DNA from: Pedobacter sp. Leaf176
GTDB taxonomy: Bacteria > Bacteroidota > Bacteroidia > Sphingobacteriales > Sphingobacteriaceae
Reading direction: 5' to 3'
NCBI RefSeq assembly: GCF_001424305.1
Contig: NZ_LMPD01000001.1
Span: 372,001-436,000, forward strand
DNA: 64,000 nt
Shown here: positions 26,453 through 35,620 of the stretch, one piece after another
How the letters are laid out: each line of letters opens with the position of its first letter
Numbering within the stretch: position 1 is the first letter of the stretch
The notes under the pieces: generated by a model
Databases searched by the model: none
Told to the model about the DNA's origin: nothing
Seen by the model: the letters and a program-made list of their open reading frames with translations, nothing else
Made by a program: the position numbers and the translations under genes

Positions 26453-27496
26453 ATGGAAAACCAAGACGTAAAAATCCTTAAAAAGAAGCCAATTTTTCCG
26501 GTTACACCGGCTTTACAAAAATACTTGCGCACCTATCAGCGTGAATCAAAACTGCCAATTTCTTACAGCGATTTAATGCAGTTTAACGAGGCTTTTCCAT
26601 TGATGGACAAATTTGGTAAAGATTCGCTTTGGGAAGGACCAATTTACGCACAGGACTTAATTGAGGAGTTGCACAACGGGTTAAAAGAAATTTATGCCAA
26701 CTTAAAAGCTTCAGGAAATCTTCGCATCGTTGAACATAAATACATTGACAAAATAGAATACTGCACTTTCGGTAACACTCATCCGTTCCGAATCAGGATT
26801 GTAAATCGTTTGAATGATGTTTACGATTACTTTTATATAAAAAAAGCAGATGCTTCAAGGATTTATGGCTTAGAACTTGAGGAAATTTTGTCGCCTAACC
26901 AGGTTAATTATCTGGTTGACGGAGATACTTTGGTGGAAGAACATATTGCCGGTATCCCAGGTGATGTATTTACGAAAGGTCAACTTTATTCGCCCGAGTT
27001 TAATCCGACGCGTATTGCAAAGGAATTTGTTAAGTTTAACGAAAGGTGCCTGATAATGCTTTTAGGCGATATGAGGGCATATAATTTTGTTGTCCAGATT
27101 ACACCCGATTTTGATGACATTCAGTTCCGCATAAGGGCAATAGATTTCGACCAGCAGTTCTATGAAGGAAATTTAAAGGTTTATTTACCTCAGTTTTTTA
27201 AGGAAAATTTACCTTACGTGAAAATGAGCATGGAACAACTTACCGAAAAAACGGTTTTGCAGTACCAGCAGGAAGAGCGATCTTCCATTGTCCATCGCGT
27301 TCGAAGCGAAAGGCACAGGTTAACAGACTTACGCGATGTTTCGAATCAGGAAGCGCTTACCACTCCCGAAAACATTGCTTTGCTTAAACAAGCTATGAGT
27401 GATTATTTTAAAGAACCGAATTATTTAATGTGTAAGACCATGACTGATATTATTGAATTGAATATAAAAAATATAATCAGGCAGGTTAGGCTTTAA
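26453..27496 (+). CDS. Conserved hypothetical protein with kinase-fold-like motifs
   Basis: A 347-residue soluble protein that I do not recognise as a named family. Motifs suggest a protein-kinase/APH-type fold: FYIKKAD at about 127-133 could carry the ATP-binding Lys, and VEEHIAGIPG at about 161 resembles a hinge. LGDMRAYNFVV at about 204-214 resembles a catalytic loop (D to N spacing of five), and AIDFD at about 228-232 resembles the metal-binding Asp strand. There is no signal peptide. It is monocistronic with its own hairpin terminator. The substrate is unknown, and the fold is inferred from motif order only. Confidence 0.6.
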   Translation: MENQDVKILKKKPIFPVTPALQKYLRTYQRESKLPISYSDLMQFNEAFPLMDKFGKDSLWEGPIYAQDLIEELHNGLKEIYANLKASGNLRIVEHKYIDKIEYCTFGNTHPFRIRIVNRLNDVYDYFYIKKADASRIYGLELEEILSPNQVNYLVDGDTLVEEHIAGIPGDVFTKGQLYSPEFNPTRIAKEFVKFNERCLIMLLGDMRAYNFVVQITPDFDDIQFRIRAIDFDQQFYEGNLKVYLPQFFKENLPYVKMSMEQLTEKTVLQYQQEERSSIVHRVRSERHRLTDLRDVSNQEALTTPENIALLKQAMSDYFKEPNYLMCKTMTDIIELNIKNIIRQVRL

Positions 27497-27499
27497 AAA

Positions 27500-27531
27500 T
27501 AAACGGCCGGTTAAATAACCAGCCGTTTTTT
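27500..27531. terminator. Hairpin terminator between the kinase-like gene and PfpI gene
   Basis: Arms AACGGCCGGTT and AACCAGCCGTT with one mismatch around AAAT, followed by T residues on the plus strand. Convergent genes lie on both sides. Confidence 0.86.
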
Positions 27532-27560
27532 GAGTAATTTAGGAGAGCGTTCAAAGCGAT

Positions 27561-28121
27561 TTAGGCATGCTGCCCCTCGTGTACACCTTCTGCAAATTCC
27601 TCAACAATTTTATCATTAAAAGCAGGTAAATCTTTCGGAGTCCGGCTGGTTACCAAACCCTGATCTACAACCACTTCTTCATCAGACCAGTCTGCACCTG
27701 CATTGATTAAATCTTGTGAAATATTTTTTACCGAAGTCAGCTTTCTTCCTTTAACGACATCAGCATTTATTAAAGTTTGTGGTCCGTGGCAGATTGCTGC
27801 GACAGGTTTGCCCGCTTCGAAAAATGATTTAACAAAAGCAATGGCGTCCTCATTTACACGTAGCTGGTCAGGATTTATGACTCCGCCAGGTAAAAGCAAA
27901 CCATTATAATCATCAGCATTTGCCTCCGAGATGGTTTTATCTACATCAACTTCAATCGACCAGTGATCCTGATCCCATGCTTTAATTTTTCCACTTTTAG
28001 AGGAGATGATGTGAACGGTTGCCCCCTCTTCTTTTAACCTTTTTACTGGCTCGGTTAATTCAACTTCTTCAAATCCGCTTTCTGAAAGTACAGCTATTGT
28101 GCGGTTACTTAATTGTCCCAT
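27561..28121 (-). CDS. DJ-1/PfpI family protein (YhbO/YraA type)
   Basis: A 186-residue DJ-1/PfpI protein. The nucleophile Cys is in AAICHGPQTLI (about 109-119), preceded by the LLLPGGVINPDQLR strand that supplies the conserved acidic/nucleophile-elbow region. The C-terminal VTSRTPKDLPAF is typical of the stress-protein/deglycase-like YhbO group. Its role is probably protection against reactive carbonyl or oxidative damage; protease activity is unlikely. Confidence 0.9.
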   Translation of the reverse strand: MGQLSNRTIAVLSESGFEEVELTEPVKRLKEEGATVHIISSKSGKIKAWDQDHWSIEVDVDKTISEANADDYNGLLLPGGVINPDQLRVNEDAIAFVKSFFEAGKPVAAICHGPQTLINADVVKGRKLTSVKNISQDLINAGADWSDEEVVVDQGLVTSRTPKDLPAFNDKIVEEFAEGVHEGQHA

Positions 28122-28186
28122 AATCTTTCTGTTTTTAATAGGTGATGTATTAAATACAGCTTTATAGGAATTTTTGTTTTTAAAAG

Positions 28187-28882
28187 TTAGGAATGGATTA
28201 CAATTGTTGTTTCAGTATCTAATTCATTTATAAAAAATACTTCATAAATAATTTTACTTACTATGATTTTTATTTGTTGTGAATCTTTAAAAGATAAAAG
28301 AGGTAATTTCAGTTGAAAATATTCTTTTGTTTTATTTCTTTTGAATCCAATAGATTTAAGTAATCTTTTTTTTGCTTTAGGGAAATGGATTTCCCTACCC
28401 ATTTGTTCATCTGGAGTAATTGAAATAATAAAATTATTCTTTTTGCATTCAAATTTCAGATACAGATTGATGGTCTTTTTAAGATGAAAAATAAAAGATT
28501 GAATCTTGCCCTCAACTAAATCAAATGTGGCGTCATCAAATTCCTGCCCATCATAGAATGGCATTACCTCCTGATTATTTAAAGCATCTAAGTTTCTTTC
28601 GTCGCGCTTTATTAGCTCATTAATGTAGTTTGAAATTTGGGGATTAATCGACAAAAGATTACGGTAATTTTCAATTTGCTCTTTAAGTTCTTTCTTCTTT
28701 AAATAATTTGAGTCTTTAAGGGATTTTAGAATGGTTAGTTGATTATTTAAAATACCCAAACCGTTTTGAAACTGGTTAGCGTACTTATAATCCGAAAATT
28801 GTAAGCATTCTGCTAAAAGTTCTTCAATCCTGGTCTTTTCCTCTTCATAATAAATAATGATTTCGTTCAGTTCTTCGTCCAT
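28187..28882 (-). CDS. Hypothetical coiled-coil protein
   Basis: A 231-residue protein that I do not recognise. The N-terminal 120 residues are helical and rich in E, K, L, N and Q, with a coiled-coil look (EEEKTRIEELL, KKKELKEQIENYRNLL). The C-terminal half is mixed alpha/beta. There is no signal peptide and no membrane segment. It starts 3 bp after the GT2 gene ends, so it is probably expressed with the GT4 - YhcG - GT2 run. Its low GC and Lys/Asn-rich make-up suggest acquired DNA. Confidence 0.65.
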   Translation of the reverse strand: MDEELNEIIIYYEEEKTRIEELLAECLQFSDYKYANQFQNGLGILNNQLTILKSLKDSNYLKKKELKEQIENYRNLLSINPQISNYINELIKRDERNLDALNNQEVMPFYDGQEFDDATFDLVEGKIQSFIFHLKKTINLYLKFECKKNNFIISITPDEQMGREIHFPKAKKRLLKSIGFKRNKTKEYFQLKLPLLSFKDSQQIKIIVSKIIYEVFFINELDTETTIVIHS

Positions 28883-28885
28883 AAA

Positions 28886-29632
28886 CTAATCATTAGTTCT
28901 TCTGTTTTTAAGAAAATAGAAACCCAAATTGGTAGCAATGACAATGTGGCTCAGCAAGTTTGGAATTAATCCATAGTATTTAGAAAAAATCTGAAATCGT
29001 TCTTTTAAGCTTTCGCGGTGTTTTTTCTTGCTCATGCCACCAACAAGATATTTAGCTACATAACGATGAACATTCACAATATTTGACGACTTTTTTGCCG
29101 CCTTAATTATCCAGTCGATATCTGAGCTGTATTTATATTTTAAATCGTAAGGTACAGTAATGCTTCGTTTAATGTAAATTGCCTGGTGACTAACATTCAT
29201 ACCGAACCTAAAGCTTTTCCAATCGAAATTTTCCGGAGCCTCGTGTCTTCTTCGCCCTAAACTTTCCCAATTGTCATTGTACATTTCCGTTTCACCATAA
29301 TAAATATCGGCGCCCGGAGCGGAGGCAAATACATCTTCAACTGTATGTTCGTCGTAAATTTCATCGCCCGAGTTCATAAATAAAACATAATCGCCAGTCG
29401 CCACTGCCAGGCCCTTGTTCATCGCATCATAAATACCTTTATCGGGTTCGGAAACAATTTTGGAAATGTTTGCTTTGTATTTTTCAATGATTTCTAATGT
29501 ACCATCAGTAGATTTTCCATCTATAATGATGTATTCTGTGTTTTTGTGGGTTTGATTTAAAACAGATTTTATCGTTCGCTCAATGTCGCGAACATTATTG
29601 TATACAATGGTGATAACGGTTAATTTAGGCAT
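28886..29632 (-). CDS. GT2 family glycosyltransferase
   Basis: A 248-residue GT-A enzyme with LTVITIVYNN at the start, EYIIIDGKSTDGT, GIYDAMNKGLAVATGDYVLFMNSGDE as the donor/metal site and SHQAIYIKRS downstream. The profile is that of WcaA-like, surface-polysaccharide glycosyltransferases. It has no signal peptide, and a C-terminal hydrophobic patch (LLSHIVIATNLGFYFL) may tether it to the membrane. It lies 1 bp from the YhcG gene. Confidence 0.9.
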   Translation of the reverse strand: MPKLTVITIVYNNVRDIERTIKSVLNQTHKNTEYIIIDGKSTDGTLEIIEKYKANISKIVSEPDKGIYDAMNKGLAVATGDYVLFMNSGDEIYDEHTVEDVFASAPGADIYYGETEMYNDNWESLGRRRHEAPENFDWKSFRFGMNVSHQAIYIKRSITVPYDLKYKYSSDIDWIIKAAKKSSNIVNVHRYVAKYLVGGMSKKKHRESLKERFQIFSKYYGLIPNLLSHIVIATNLGFYFLKNRRTND

Positions 29633-29633
29633 G

Positions 29634-30725
29634 CTAATCCATTAATTTTTTTAGGGTTTCAACATCAGGTAAAACCCCTTTGTATGCTGCCGGCAGAACA
29701 GTACTTGTTTTGTAGGTAGAAACACCCATTGCCTTATTAAAATCCCTGAAAGAAAATTCGACTATCTTATTTTTTTTTTCCTTACAGAGAATAATTCCAA
29801 TTGATGGATGCTCATGTGGCTGTTTTACATATTCATCTAAAGCTGAAAGATAGAAATTCATTTTGCCCATATATTCAGGCTTAAATTTACCGGTTTTCAA
29901 TTCGAAAGCTACCAAACATTGTAAACGGCGATTGAAAAATAAAAGGTCTAAAAAGTATTCCTCTTCTTCTACAATCAGCCGGAATTGATTGCTGATAAAT
30001 GCAAAATCTGAACCTAAAGACATTAAAAATTTTTTGATGTTTTGAACGATTTCACTTTCTAGAACCCGCTCGTCTTTATCGTCGTTATCTTCGATATTGA
30101 TAAAATCCAGCAAGTACTCATCTTTAAATGACTGTAATGCTTTTTGCCTTATATCATCATTTGTAATTGTTTTTGAAAAATTGTTGGGTAAACTACCTGT
30201 TTTTTGAAAAGTTTGGTTATTAAGATGATTTTTTAAAGTGCTTAAACTCCAGAATTCTGATGCGGTTTTTTGAATGTAAAATATCCTTTCTTCAATTTTT
30301 TCAGTACCCTGTATAATTTCTAAATGATGAGAAAAACTTAATCCAAAAAATGATCTTTCTAATTGGGCCGACACTGTCGGTCTAAATGTAATACCCTCTA
30401 AGTCAATTTCTTGTAATTGGTCCGACAGTGTCGGACTAATTACAGTTTGTTCTTCCCAAGACTCAAAAAAGAGCCTCATTCGTTTTATGTTCGTTGCTGA
30501 AAAGCCTCTTAAACCCGGCAATTCCAATTGTAAATCTGCTGAAAGATTTTCAATTACTTTTGCACCCCATTTTTCTTCTTCAATTTTATGGGAAATAAAT
30601 CTACCAACGGCAAAGTAAAGGGTTAAAAGTTCTTTGTTAACAAGAGCGGCAGCCCGATAGCGACTCTGAAGAATCGCAGACTTGAGCGCTTTAATATTTT
30701 CGAGATGGCTTTTAGATAGTTCCAT
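29634..30725 (-). CDS. YhcG-type PD-(D/E)XK nuclease family protein (DUF1016)
   Basis: A 363-residue protein. The N-terminal DUF1016 domain has LYFAVGRFISHKIEEEKWGAKVI and FSATNIKRMRLFFE. The C-terminal nuclease domain has EYFLDLLFFNRRL and VAFELKTGKF, which supply the D and ExK of a PD-(D/E)XK site. Between them the region holding SPTLSDQL and RPTVSAQL is encoded by two related DNA palindromes. The family function is not settled. The ATG at 30725 (MELSKSHLENIK) is preferred over the in-frame start at 30746. It is embedded between a GT4 and a GT2 gene with 1-bp gaps, an odd place for a nuclease. Confidence 0.85.
   Translation of the reverse strand: MELSKSHLENIKALKSAILQSRYRAAALVNKELLTLYFAVGRFISHKIEEEKWGAKVIENLSADLQLELPGLRGFSATNIKRMRLFFESWEEQTVISPTLSDQLQEIDLEGITFRPTVSAQLERSFFGLSFSHHLEIIQGTEKIEERIFYIQKTASEFWSLSTLKNHLNNQTFQKTGSLPNNFSKTITNDDIRQKALQSFKDEYLLDFINIEDNDDKDERVLESEIVQNIKKFLMSLGSDFAFISNQFRLIVEEEEYFLDLLFFNRRLQCLVAFELKTGKFKPEYMGKMNFYLSALDEYVKQPHEHPSIGIILCKEKKNKIVEFSFRDFNKAMGVSTYKTSTVLPAAYKGVLPDVETLKKLMD
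30412..30444. repeat. 33-bp near-perfect palindrome inside the YhcG gene
   Basis: The 16-nt arms (TGTAATTGGTCCGACA and its complement with one mismatch) flank a single G. A weaker related palindrome, CCGACACTGTCGG, lies at 30368-30380 in the same gene. Confidence 0.85.
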
Positions 30726-30726
30726 A

Positions 30727-31998
30727 TTATTTCGGTTGCAAATCAATCAATGTTTCATACAAATGAATATGCTCCGCGGCGATAACTTCTTCGGAAAAAT
30801 CTGTTAAAATCCCTAACCTTGCTGCTTTCTGAATTTCCTCTTTGTTGGGGCGGTGGTAAAGCCACTCTATTCCATTGGCCAAGTCTGCAGCATTTCGATA
30901 TTCTGCGAGGTAACCATTCTTTTGATGTTTAACCATATCAGGAATGCCGCCCGTAGTAAAAGCAATTACAGGAGTAGCGCAAGAAAGGCTTTCCATTACT
31001 GTATTTGGTAAATTATCTTCGAGTGAAGGTGTTATAAAAGCATCGGCAGCTGAATAACATTTAGCCAAATGTTCATCTTTATTTATGGTGCCCAGAAAAG
31101 TCGTTTTGAAAGGAAATTTCGGCATTTCGGCATTTTCTTTATTTCCGAAAATGACCAGTTCTATCTGCTCTTTGTCAATTCCTTTACGCTTTGATAAAAT
31201 CTCCAGCGCCTCTATTAGATACGGTGTCCCTTTATGTTTATCATTTTTTGAGGGCATAAAACCACTCATCAATACAAATTTCTCCGGGTTGATTTTCAGA
31301 ATTTTTTTAGCCTCCGTTTTAACATAGGGCTTGAAAATTTTGGTTTCGATGGTATTTGGAATTACCGAAGCCTTTCTGGTACCTAACAAACTGCTAAATT
31401 TGACCGAATTTGCCATCCAGTTACTCGGTGCAATAATATGAAAATTTAATGCCGTATAGGCTTTCTGTTTCCGCAACCAGGTTTTGTGCGACATATCATC
31501 TTTTCCGCTCAGCTTTAAAATCGGGCAATTACCGCATTGCTGATGGAAGTTTTCGCAACCATAACGTACGTGGCAACCACCTGTAAATGCGTTACTGTCG
31601 TGAAAAGTCCAGACAATTGGCTTCTCTAGTTCATCAAGCTCAGCTAAAAATTTTGGCGTAAGGAAGCCGTGATTTACCCAGTGCAAATGAATAACATCTG
31701 CATTTTTCACTTCTGGATGGTTTTTTATCGAACGGCCGAACCACTGTAAACTGAAAGGCGTTTTAACTGATTTGCTTAGCCATTTTGAATAATATCTTTC
31801 TGATAAAATATTGTAAACAGCTTTTGCTCTGTGAATAAGGGATTTGCTGAATGTGTCGATAGACGTATTTTGTCCGAATTTATAATATACCAATACTTTG
31901 GAATCGATGCCGCTGGCTTTTAAAGCATCGCTTAAGCGCAAACAAGCTCTTCCTGCTCCGCCGTTTCCATCATAGGTATTTAAGTGTATAACTTTCAA
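30727..31998 (-). CDS. GT4 family glycosyltransferase
   Basis: A 423-residue GT-B enzyme. The N-terminal nucleotide-fold start is KVIHLNTYDGNGGAGRACLRL. ADVIHLHWVNHGF and FHDSNAFTGGCHVRYGCENF follow, with a Cys-rich stretch, and the C-terminal donor site has FITPSLEDNLPNTVMESLSCATPVIAF. The start codon is TTG at 31998, since no ATG fits the conserved opening. A -7 box sits 7 nt before it. It heads the GT4 - YhcG - GT2 - hypothetical run, probably for surface polysaccharide. Confidence 0.9.
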   Translation of the reverse strand: MKVIHLNTYDGNGGAGRACLRLSDALKASGIDSKVLVYYKFGQNTSIDTFSKSLIHRAKAVYNILSERYYSKWLSKSVKTPFSLQWFGRSIKNHPEVKNADVIHLHWVNHGFLTPKFLAELDELEKPIVWTFHDSNAFTGGCHVRYGCENFHQQCGNCPILKLSGKDDMSHKTWLRKQKAYTALNFHIIAPSNWMANSVKFSSLLGTRKASVIPNTIETKIFKPYVKTEAKKILKINPEKFVLMSGFMPSKNDKHKGTPYLIEALEILSKRKGIDKEQIELVIFGNKENAEMPKFPFKTTFLGTINKDEHLAKCYSAADAFITPSLEDNLPNTVMESLSCATPVIAFTTGGIPDMVKHQKNGYLAEYRNAADLANGIEWLYHRPNKEEIQKAARLGILTDFSEEVIAAEHIHLYETLIDLQPK

Positions 31999-32005
31999 AT
32001 CAATT

Positions 32006-32013
32006 CAAAAATA
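32006..32013 (-). promoter_or_regulatory. -7 box (TATTTTTG) for the GT4 run
   Basis: Minus-strand TATTTTTG lies 7 nt upstream of the TTG start. No convincing -33 element is seen. Confidence 0.45.
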
Positions 32014-32181
32014 CATTTAATTGTTTACGAATATAAAATCTGTTGTGTAAATTCATCCTAATATTTCATTGCTTTTTAATTGGAGGATGGAACCTTTGAT
32101 GATTAAGATAAATCATTTAAAAAAATGGATGATTATTTTAATCAAGTTGGGTTTAACTTTCAAAGCCAAACAAACACAATC

Positions 32182-35100
32182 ATGATCAAAACCATACTAA
32201 AATCGCTAGCAGCATTAGCATTTTTGTTGCCTTTCAACTCATTTTCTCAAGGCCAAACCTATTTTGCTTCCTATCCGGCACTAACGCCAGATGCACAAAC
32301 CATTGTATTCAGTTATGATGGCGATATCTGGAAAGTACCGGTAAAAGGAGGGGTTGCGTCGCGGATTACGGCTATGCAGGGAGAAGAAATTAATCCAAAA
32401 GTTTCTCCTGATGGGAAGTGGGTGGCTTTTTCATCCAACCAATTTGGTAACCATGATATTTACCTGATGCCCATTAATGGTGGAGACATAAAACAACTCA
32501 CTTTTAACGACGCCTCTGACGAGGTAGATAATTGGAGCTGGAACTCCAAAACAATTTACTTCACTTCAGGCAGATACAACTCTTTCTCAAGTTACAAAGT
32601 AGACATTACTGGTGGAACAGCAATTCGTTTGTTTGATAACTATTTCAATACCACACATCACATTGCCGAATCGCCGAGCGGAGAATTATTTTTTAACGAT
32701 ACCTGGGAAAGCTATCGTTTTAGTAATCGTAAACATTATAAAGGAGCATATAATCCCGATATCCAATCTTACAATCCCAAAACTAAAGCATATAAGCGTT
32801 ACACCGACTACATCGGTAAAGATTTCTGGACAAGTGTTGACCAGAAAGGTAATGTGTTTTTTGTATCTGATGAGGGCAACGAGGAATACAACCTTTATAC
32901 GTTTATTGGCGGTAAGAAAACAGGTTTGACCAATTTTGAAACTTCTATTAAGCGTCCATTTATAGCAGCAAATGGGACAAAGGTAGTTTTTGAAAAAGAC
33001 TATCAATTATTTACTTACGATGTGGCATCGAAAAAGACGGAAAAAGTAAACATCAGCACATCAAGAAATCAGATATTGAGCAAAGAACAAGAATACGATG
33101 TTCGGGCCAATATTTCCGCTTTTGATGCTTCAACTGATGGCAAAAAAATGGCGTTTATTTCTAGGGGTGACGTTTTTGTAAGTGATGCTGATGGAAAGTT
33201 TATCCGCAAGATTACCAATAGTGGTGAGCGGGCAATGGAATGCAAATGGCTTGCCGATAACAAAACAATCCTTTTTAGTCAAACCTCCAACGGTTTTCAG
33301 AACTGGTTTACCATTACTGGCGATGGTAAGGGAACTATCAGGCAACTTACAAAAGATAAAGCCAATAACCGCGACATTACCTTAAATAAAACAAAGACGA
33401 TGGCAGTTTATTTGAGTGGTAGAAATGAGTTGAAGCTGATGGACTTAAAAACCTTTGATAGCAAAACTCTGGTAACAGACGAGTTTTGGGCATTTCAAAA
33501 TTCAGCGCCAAGTTTTTCTCCGAATGATGAATATGTTTTATTCACGGTTTATAAAAACTTTGAGCAAGACTTGGTTGTGCATAATATCAAAGGCAATAAA
33601 ACGATTAATCTAACCAATACAGGCGTAACCGAAGCTGGCCCAGCCTGGTCGCCAGATGGCAAATACATTTTCTTTACAAGTGCCCGTACGAAACCATCTT
33701 ACCCAACCGGAATGTCGAGTGCGCACATTTACCGCATGGCGCTAAACAATTACGATGAGCCTTACCGTTCTGATAAATTTGATGATTTATTTAAAGAAAC
33801 CAAACCAGCCGAGGTTAAACCTGTAGTTGTTGAAACCAAAGCTAAAAAGGGAAAAGCCGATACGGCAAAAAAGGCTGAAGTAAAGCCGACGCCTAAACCA
33901 GCCGCTGTAATAACCATCAATACGCAGGATATCCTGGATAGAATTGAGTTGGTTGGACCAGCTTTTGGTGGCCAATTTGGAACGGATGTTTTTGCAAAGG
34001 GTGATAAAACATATGTTTTTTATTCATCGAACCATGAAGGTGGTGCACCAGGACTTTACCGCACTACGATTGAACCGTTTGAAGCAAACAAAACGGAGAA
34101 AGTTGCCGATGGGAGCGATTATTCGATCATCCAATCCGGCGATAAATTCTTTGTGTTATCCCGTGGCGTAATTAGTAAATACAATTTGGAGGGGAACAAG
34201 CTTGATAAAATTGATCATGCATATAAATTCACCAGAAACTTAAATGCAGAGTTCAATCAGATGTTTTACGAAACCTGGGTCGGTTTGGATGAAAACTTCT
34301 ACGATGAAAAATTCCATGGCGTAGATTGGGATAAAATGAGAACGCGATATGCGGCTTATCTTCCCTATGTAAATAACCGCAGTGATCTAAGAATTTTATT
34401 AAACGATATGCTCGGAGAACTGAATTCATCGCATATGGGCTTTAATAGTGCTGGTGCAGAGGAAAGGAAAAACCTTACTTATACAACAAACGAAACCGGA
34501 ATTGTTTTCGACAACGGAAACCCTTTAATGGTAGAGCGCATTGCGGCAAAAAGCAATGCTGCCCGTACCGGAACCAACATTTTGCCCGGCGATATTTTGA
34601 CAGAAGTAAATGGAGTTAAGGTAGATGAAAAAATTGATCGGGATTATTATTTCAGCAAACCGTCGTTGGATAAGGAAATGACACTCACTTTTGACAGGAA
34701 AGGAAAGCAAGTGTTTGTCAATATTCACCCTGAAAGTTCAGGTGCTTTAAGAGGAAATCTATACGATGAATGGATTACCAACAACCGTAAAAATGTAGAT
34801 AAACTGGGTAATAACCGCATCGCATACTCCTATATGAAAAATATGGGTGGTGGAGAATTAGAAACTTTCCTCTTAGACATGGTGGCTCAAGAAGAAAATA
34901 AAGATGCAATAATCTTAGATTTGCGTTACAACACGGGTGGAAATGTTCACGATGAGGTACTGAAATTTTTATCTCAACGACCGTATTTGCAGTGGAAATA
35001 CCGTGGCGGGAAATTTGCGCCGCAAAGTAATTTCGGTCCTGCGGCTAAGCCTATTGTGCTGCTGATTAATGAGCAGTCATTAAGTGATGCCGAAATGACT

Positions 35101-35367
35101 GCCGCTGGTTTCAAGGAATTGAAATTAGGTAAAATCATCGGAACCGAAACTTACCGGTGGATTATTTTTACTTCAGCTAAGGGCTTGGTTGATGGCTCTT
35201 CATACCGCTTGCCATCATGGGGCTGTTATACGATGGATGGTAAAAACCTCGAAAGCGAAGGGGTTAAGCCTGATATTTTCGTGAAAAATACCTTTGAAGA
35301 CAGACTTGCCGATAAAGACCCACAACTTGAAAAGGCAGTTGCTGAAATTTTGAAAGATTTAAAGTAA
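32182..35367 (+). CDS. Tricorn-like S41 family peptidase with PD40 propeller and PDZ
   Basis: A 1061-residue secreted protease (signal peptide MIKTILKSLAALAFLLPF, cut after SFSQ). N-terminal WD40-like/PD40 repeats are visible as PDGKWVAFSS and related SPDGK segments. A Lys/Pro/Ala-rich linker follows, then a C1 domain, a PDZ (LPGDILTEVNGVK) and the S41 core with LLINEQSLSDAEM (Ser at about 966) and GTETYRWI. This is the tricorn-protease architecture found in Bacteroidota. The ATG at 32182 gives a clean signal peptide; the start at 32125 does not. Confidence 0.92.
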   Translation: MIKTILKSLAALAFLLPFNSFSQGQTYFASYPALTPDAQTIVFSYDGDIWKVPVKGGVASRITAMQGEEINPKVSPDGKWVAFSSNQFGNHDIYLMPINGGDIKQLTFNDASDEVDNWSWNSKTIYFTSGRYNSFSSYKVDITGGTAIRLFDNYFNTTHHIAESPSGELFFNDTWESYRFSNRKHYKGAYNPDIQSYNPKTKAYKRYTDYIGKDFWTSVDQKGNVFFVSDEGNEEYNLYTFIGGKKTGLTNFETSIKRPFIAANGTKVVFEKDYQLFTYDVASKKTEKVNISTSRNQILSKEQEYDVRANISAFDASTDGKKMAFISRGDVFVSDADGKFIRKITNSGERAMECKWLADNKTILFSQTSNGFQNWFTITGDGKGTIRQLTKDKANNRDITLNKTKTMAVYLSGRNELKLMDLKTFDSKTLVTDEFWAFQNSAPSFSPNDEYVLFTVYKNFEQDLVVHNIKGNKTINLTNTGVTEAGPAWSPDGKYIFFTSARTKPSYPTGMSSAHIYRMALNNYDEPYRSDKFDDLFKETKPAEVKPVVVETKAKKGKADTAKKAEVKPTPKPAAVITINTQDILDRIELVGPAFGGQFGTDVFAKGDKTYVFYSSNHEGGAPGLYRTTIEPFEANKTEKVADGSDYSIIQSGDKFFVLSRGVISKYNLEGNKLDKIDHAYKFTRNLNAEFNQMFYETWVGLDENFYDEKFHGVDWDKMRTRYAAYLPYVNNRSDLRILLNDMLGELNSSHMGFNSAGAEERKNLTYTTNETGIVFDNGNPLMVERIAAKSNAARTGTNILPGDILTEVNGVKVDEKIDRDYYFSKPSLDKEMTLTFDRKGKQVFVNIHPESSGALRGNLYDEWITNNRKNVDKLGNNRIAYSYMKNMGGGELETFLLDMVAQEENKDAIILDLRYNTGGNVHDEVLKFLSQRPYLQWKYRGGKFAPQSNFGPAAKPIVLLINEQSLSDAEMTAAGFKELKLGKIIGTETYRWIIFTSAKGLVDGSSYRLPSWGCYTMDGKNLESEGVKPDIFVKNTFEDRLADKDPQLEKAVAEILKDLK

Positions 35368-35620
35368 GGTTAGTCGGTTAATTGTTCGAATCGGTTAATC
35401 GTAAATGATGCAAAAGATTGTTTTATTTTAGGATTTTTATCTTTTAAACGTCCTGTCGATAGAACAACTTTTGTTTTCCAGCTATTAGCCATGCAATAAA
35501 TAATTTAACCATCGATGAGCGAAACCTTCGACCTGTAGATCATTTCACAGTTGAACAGTTAACCAATTTAAATAAATAACCATTTTTTTCCGTTTCTTTG
35601 ACGTTCGAAATTATTTGAAG

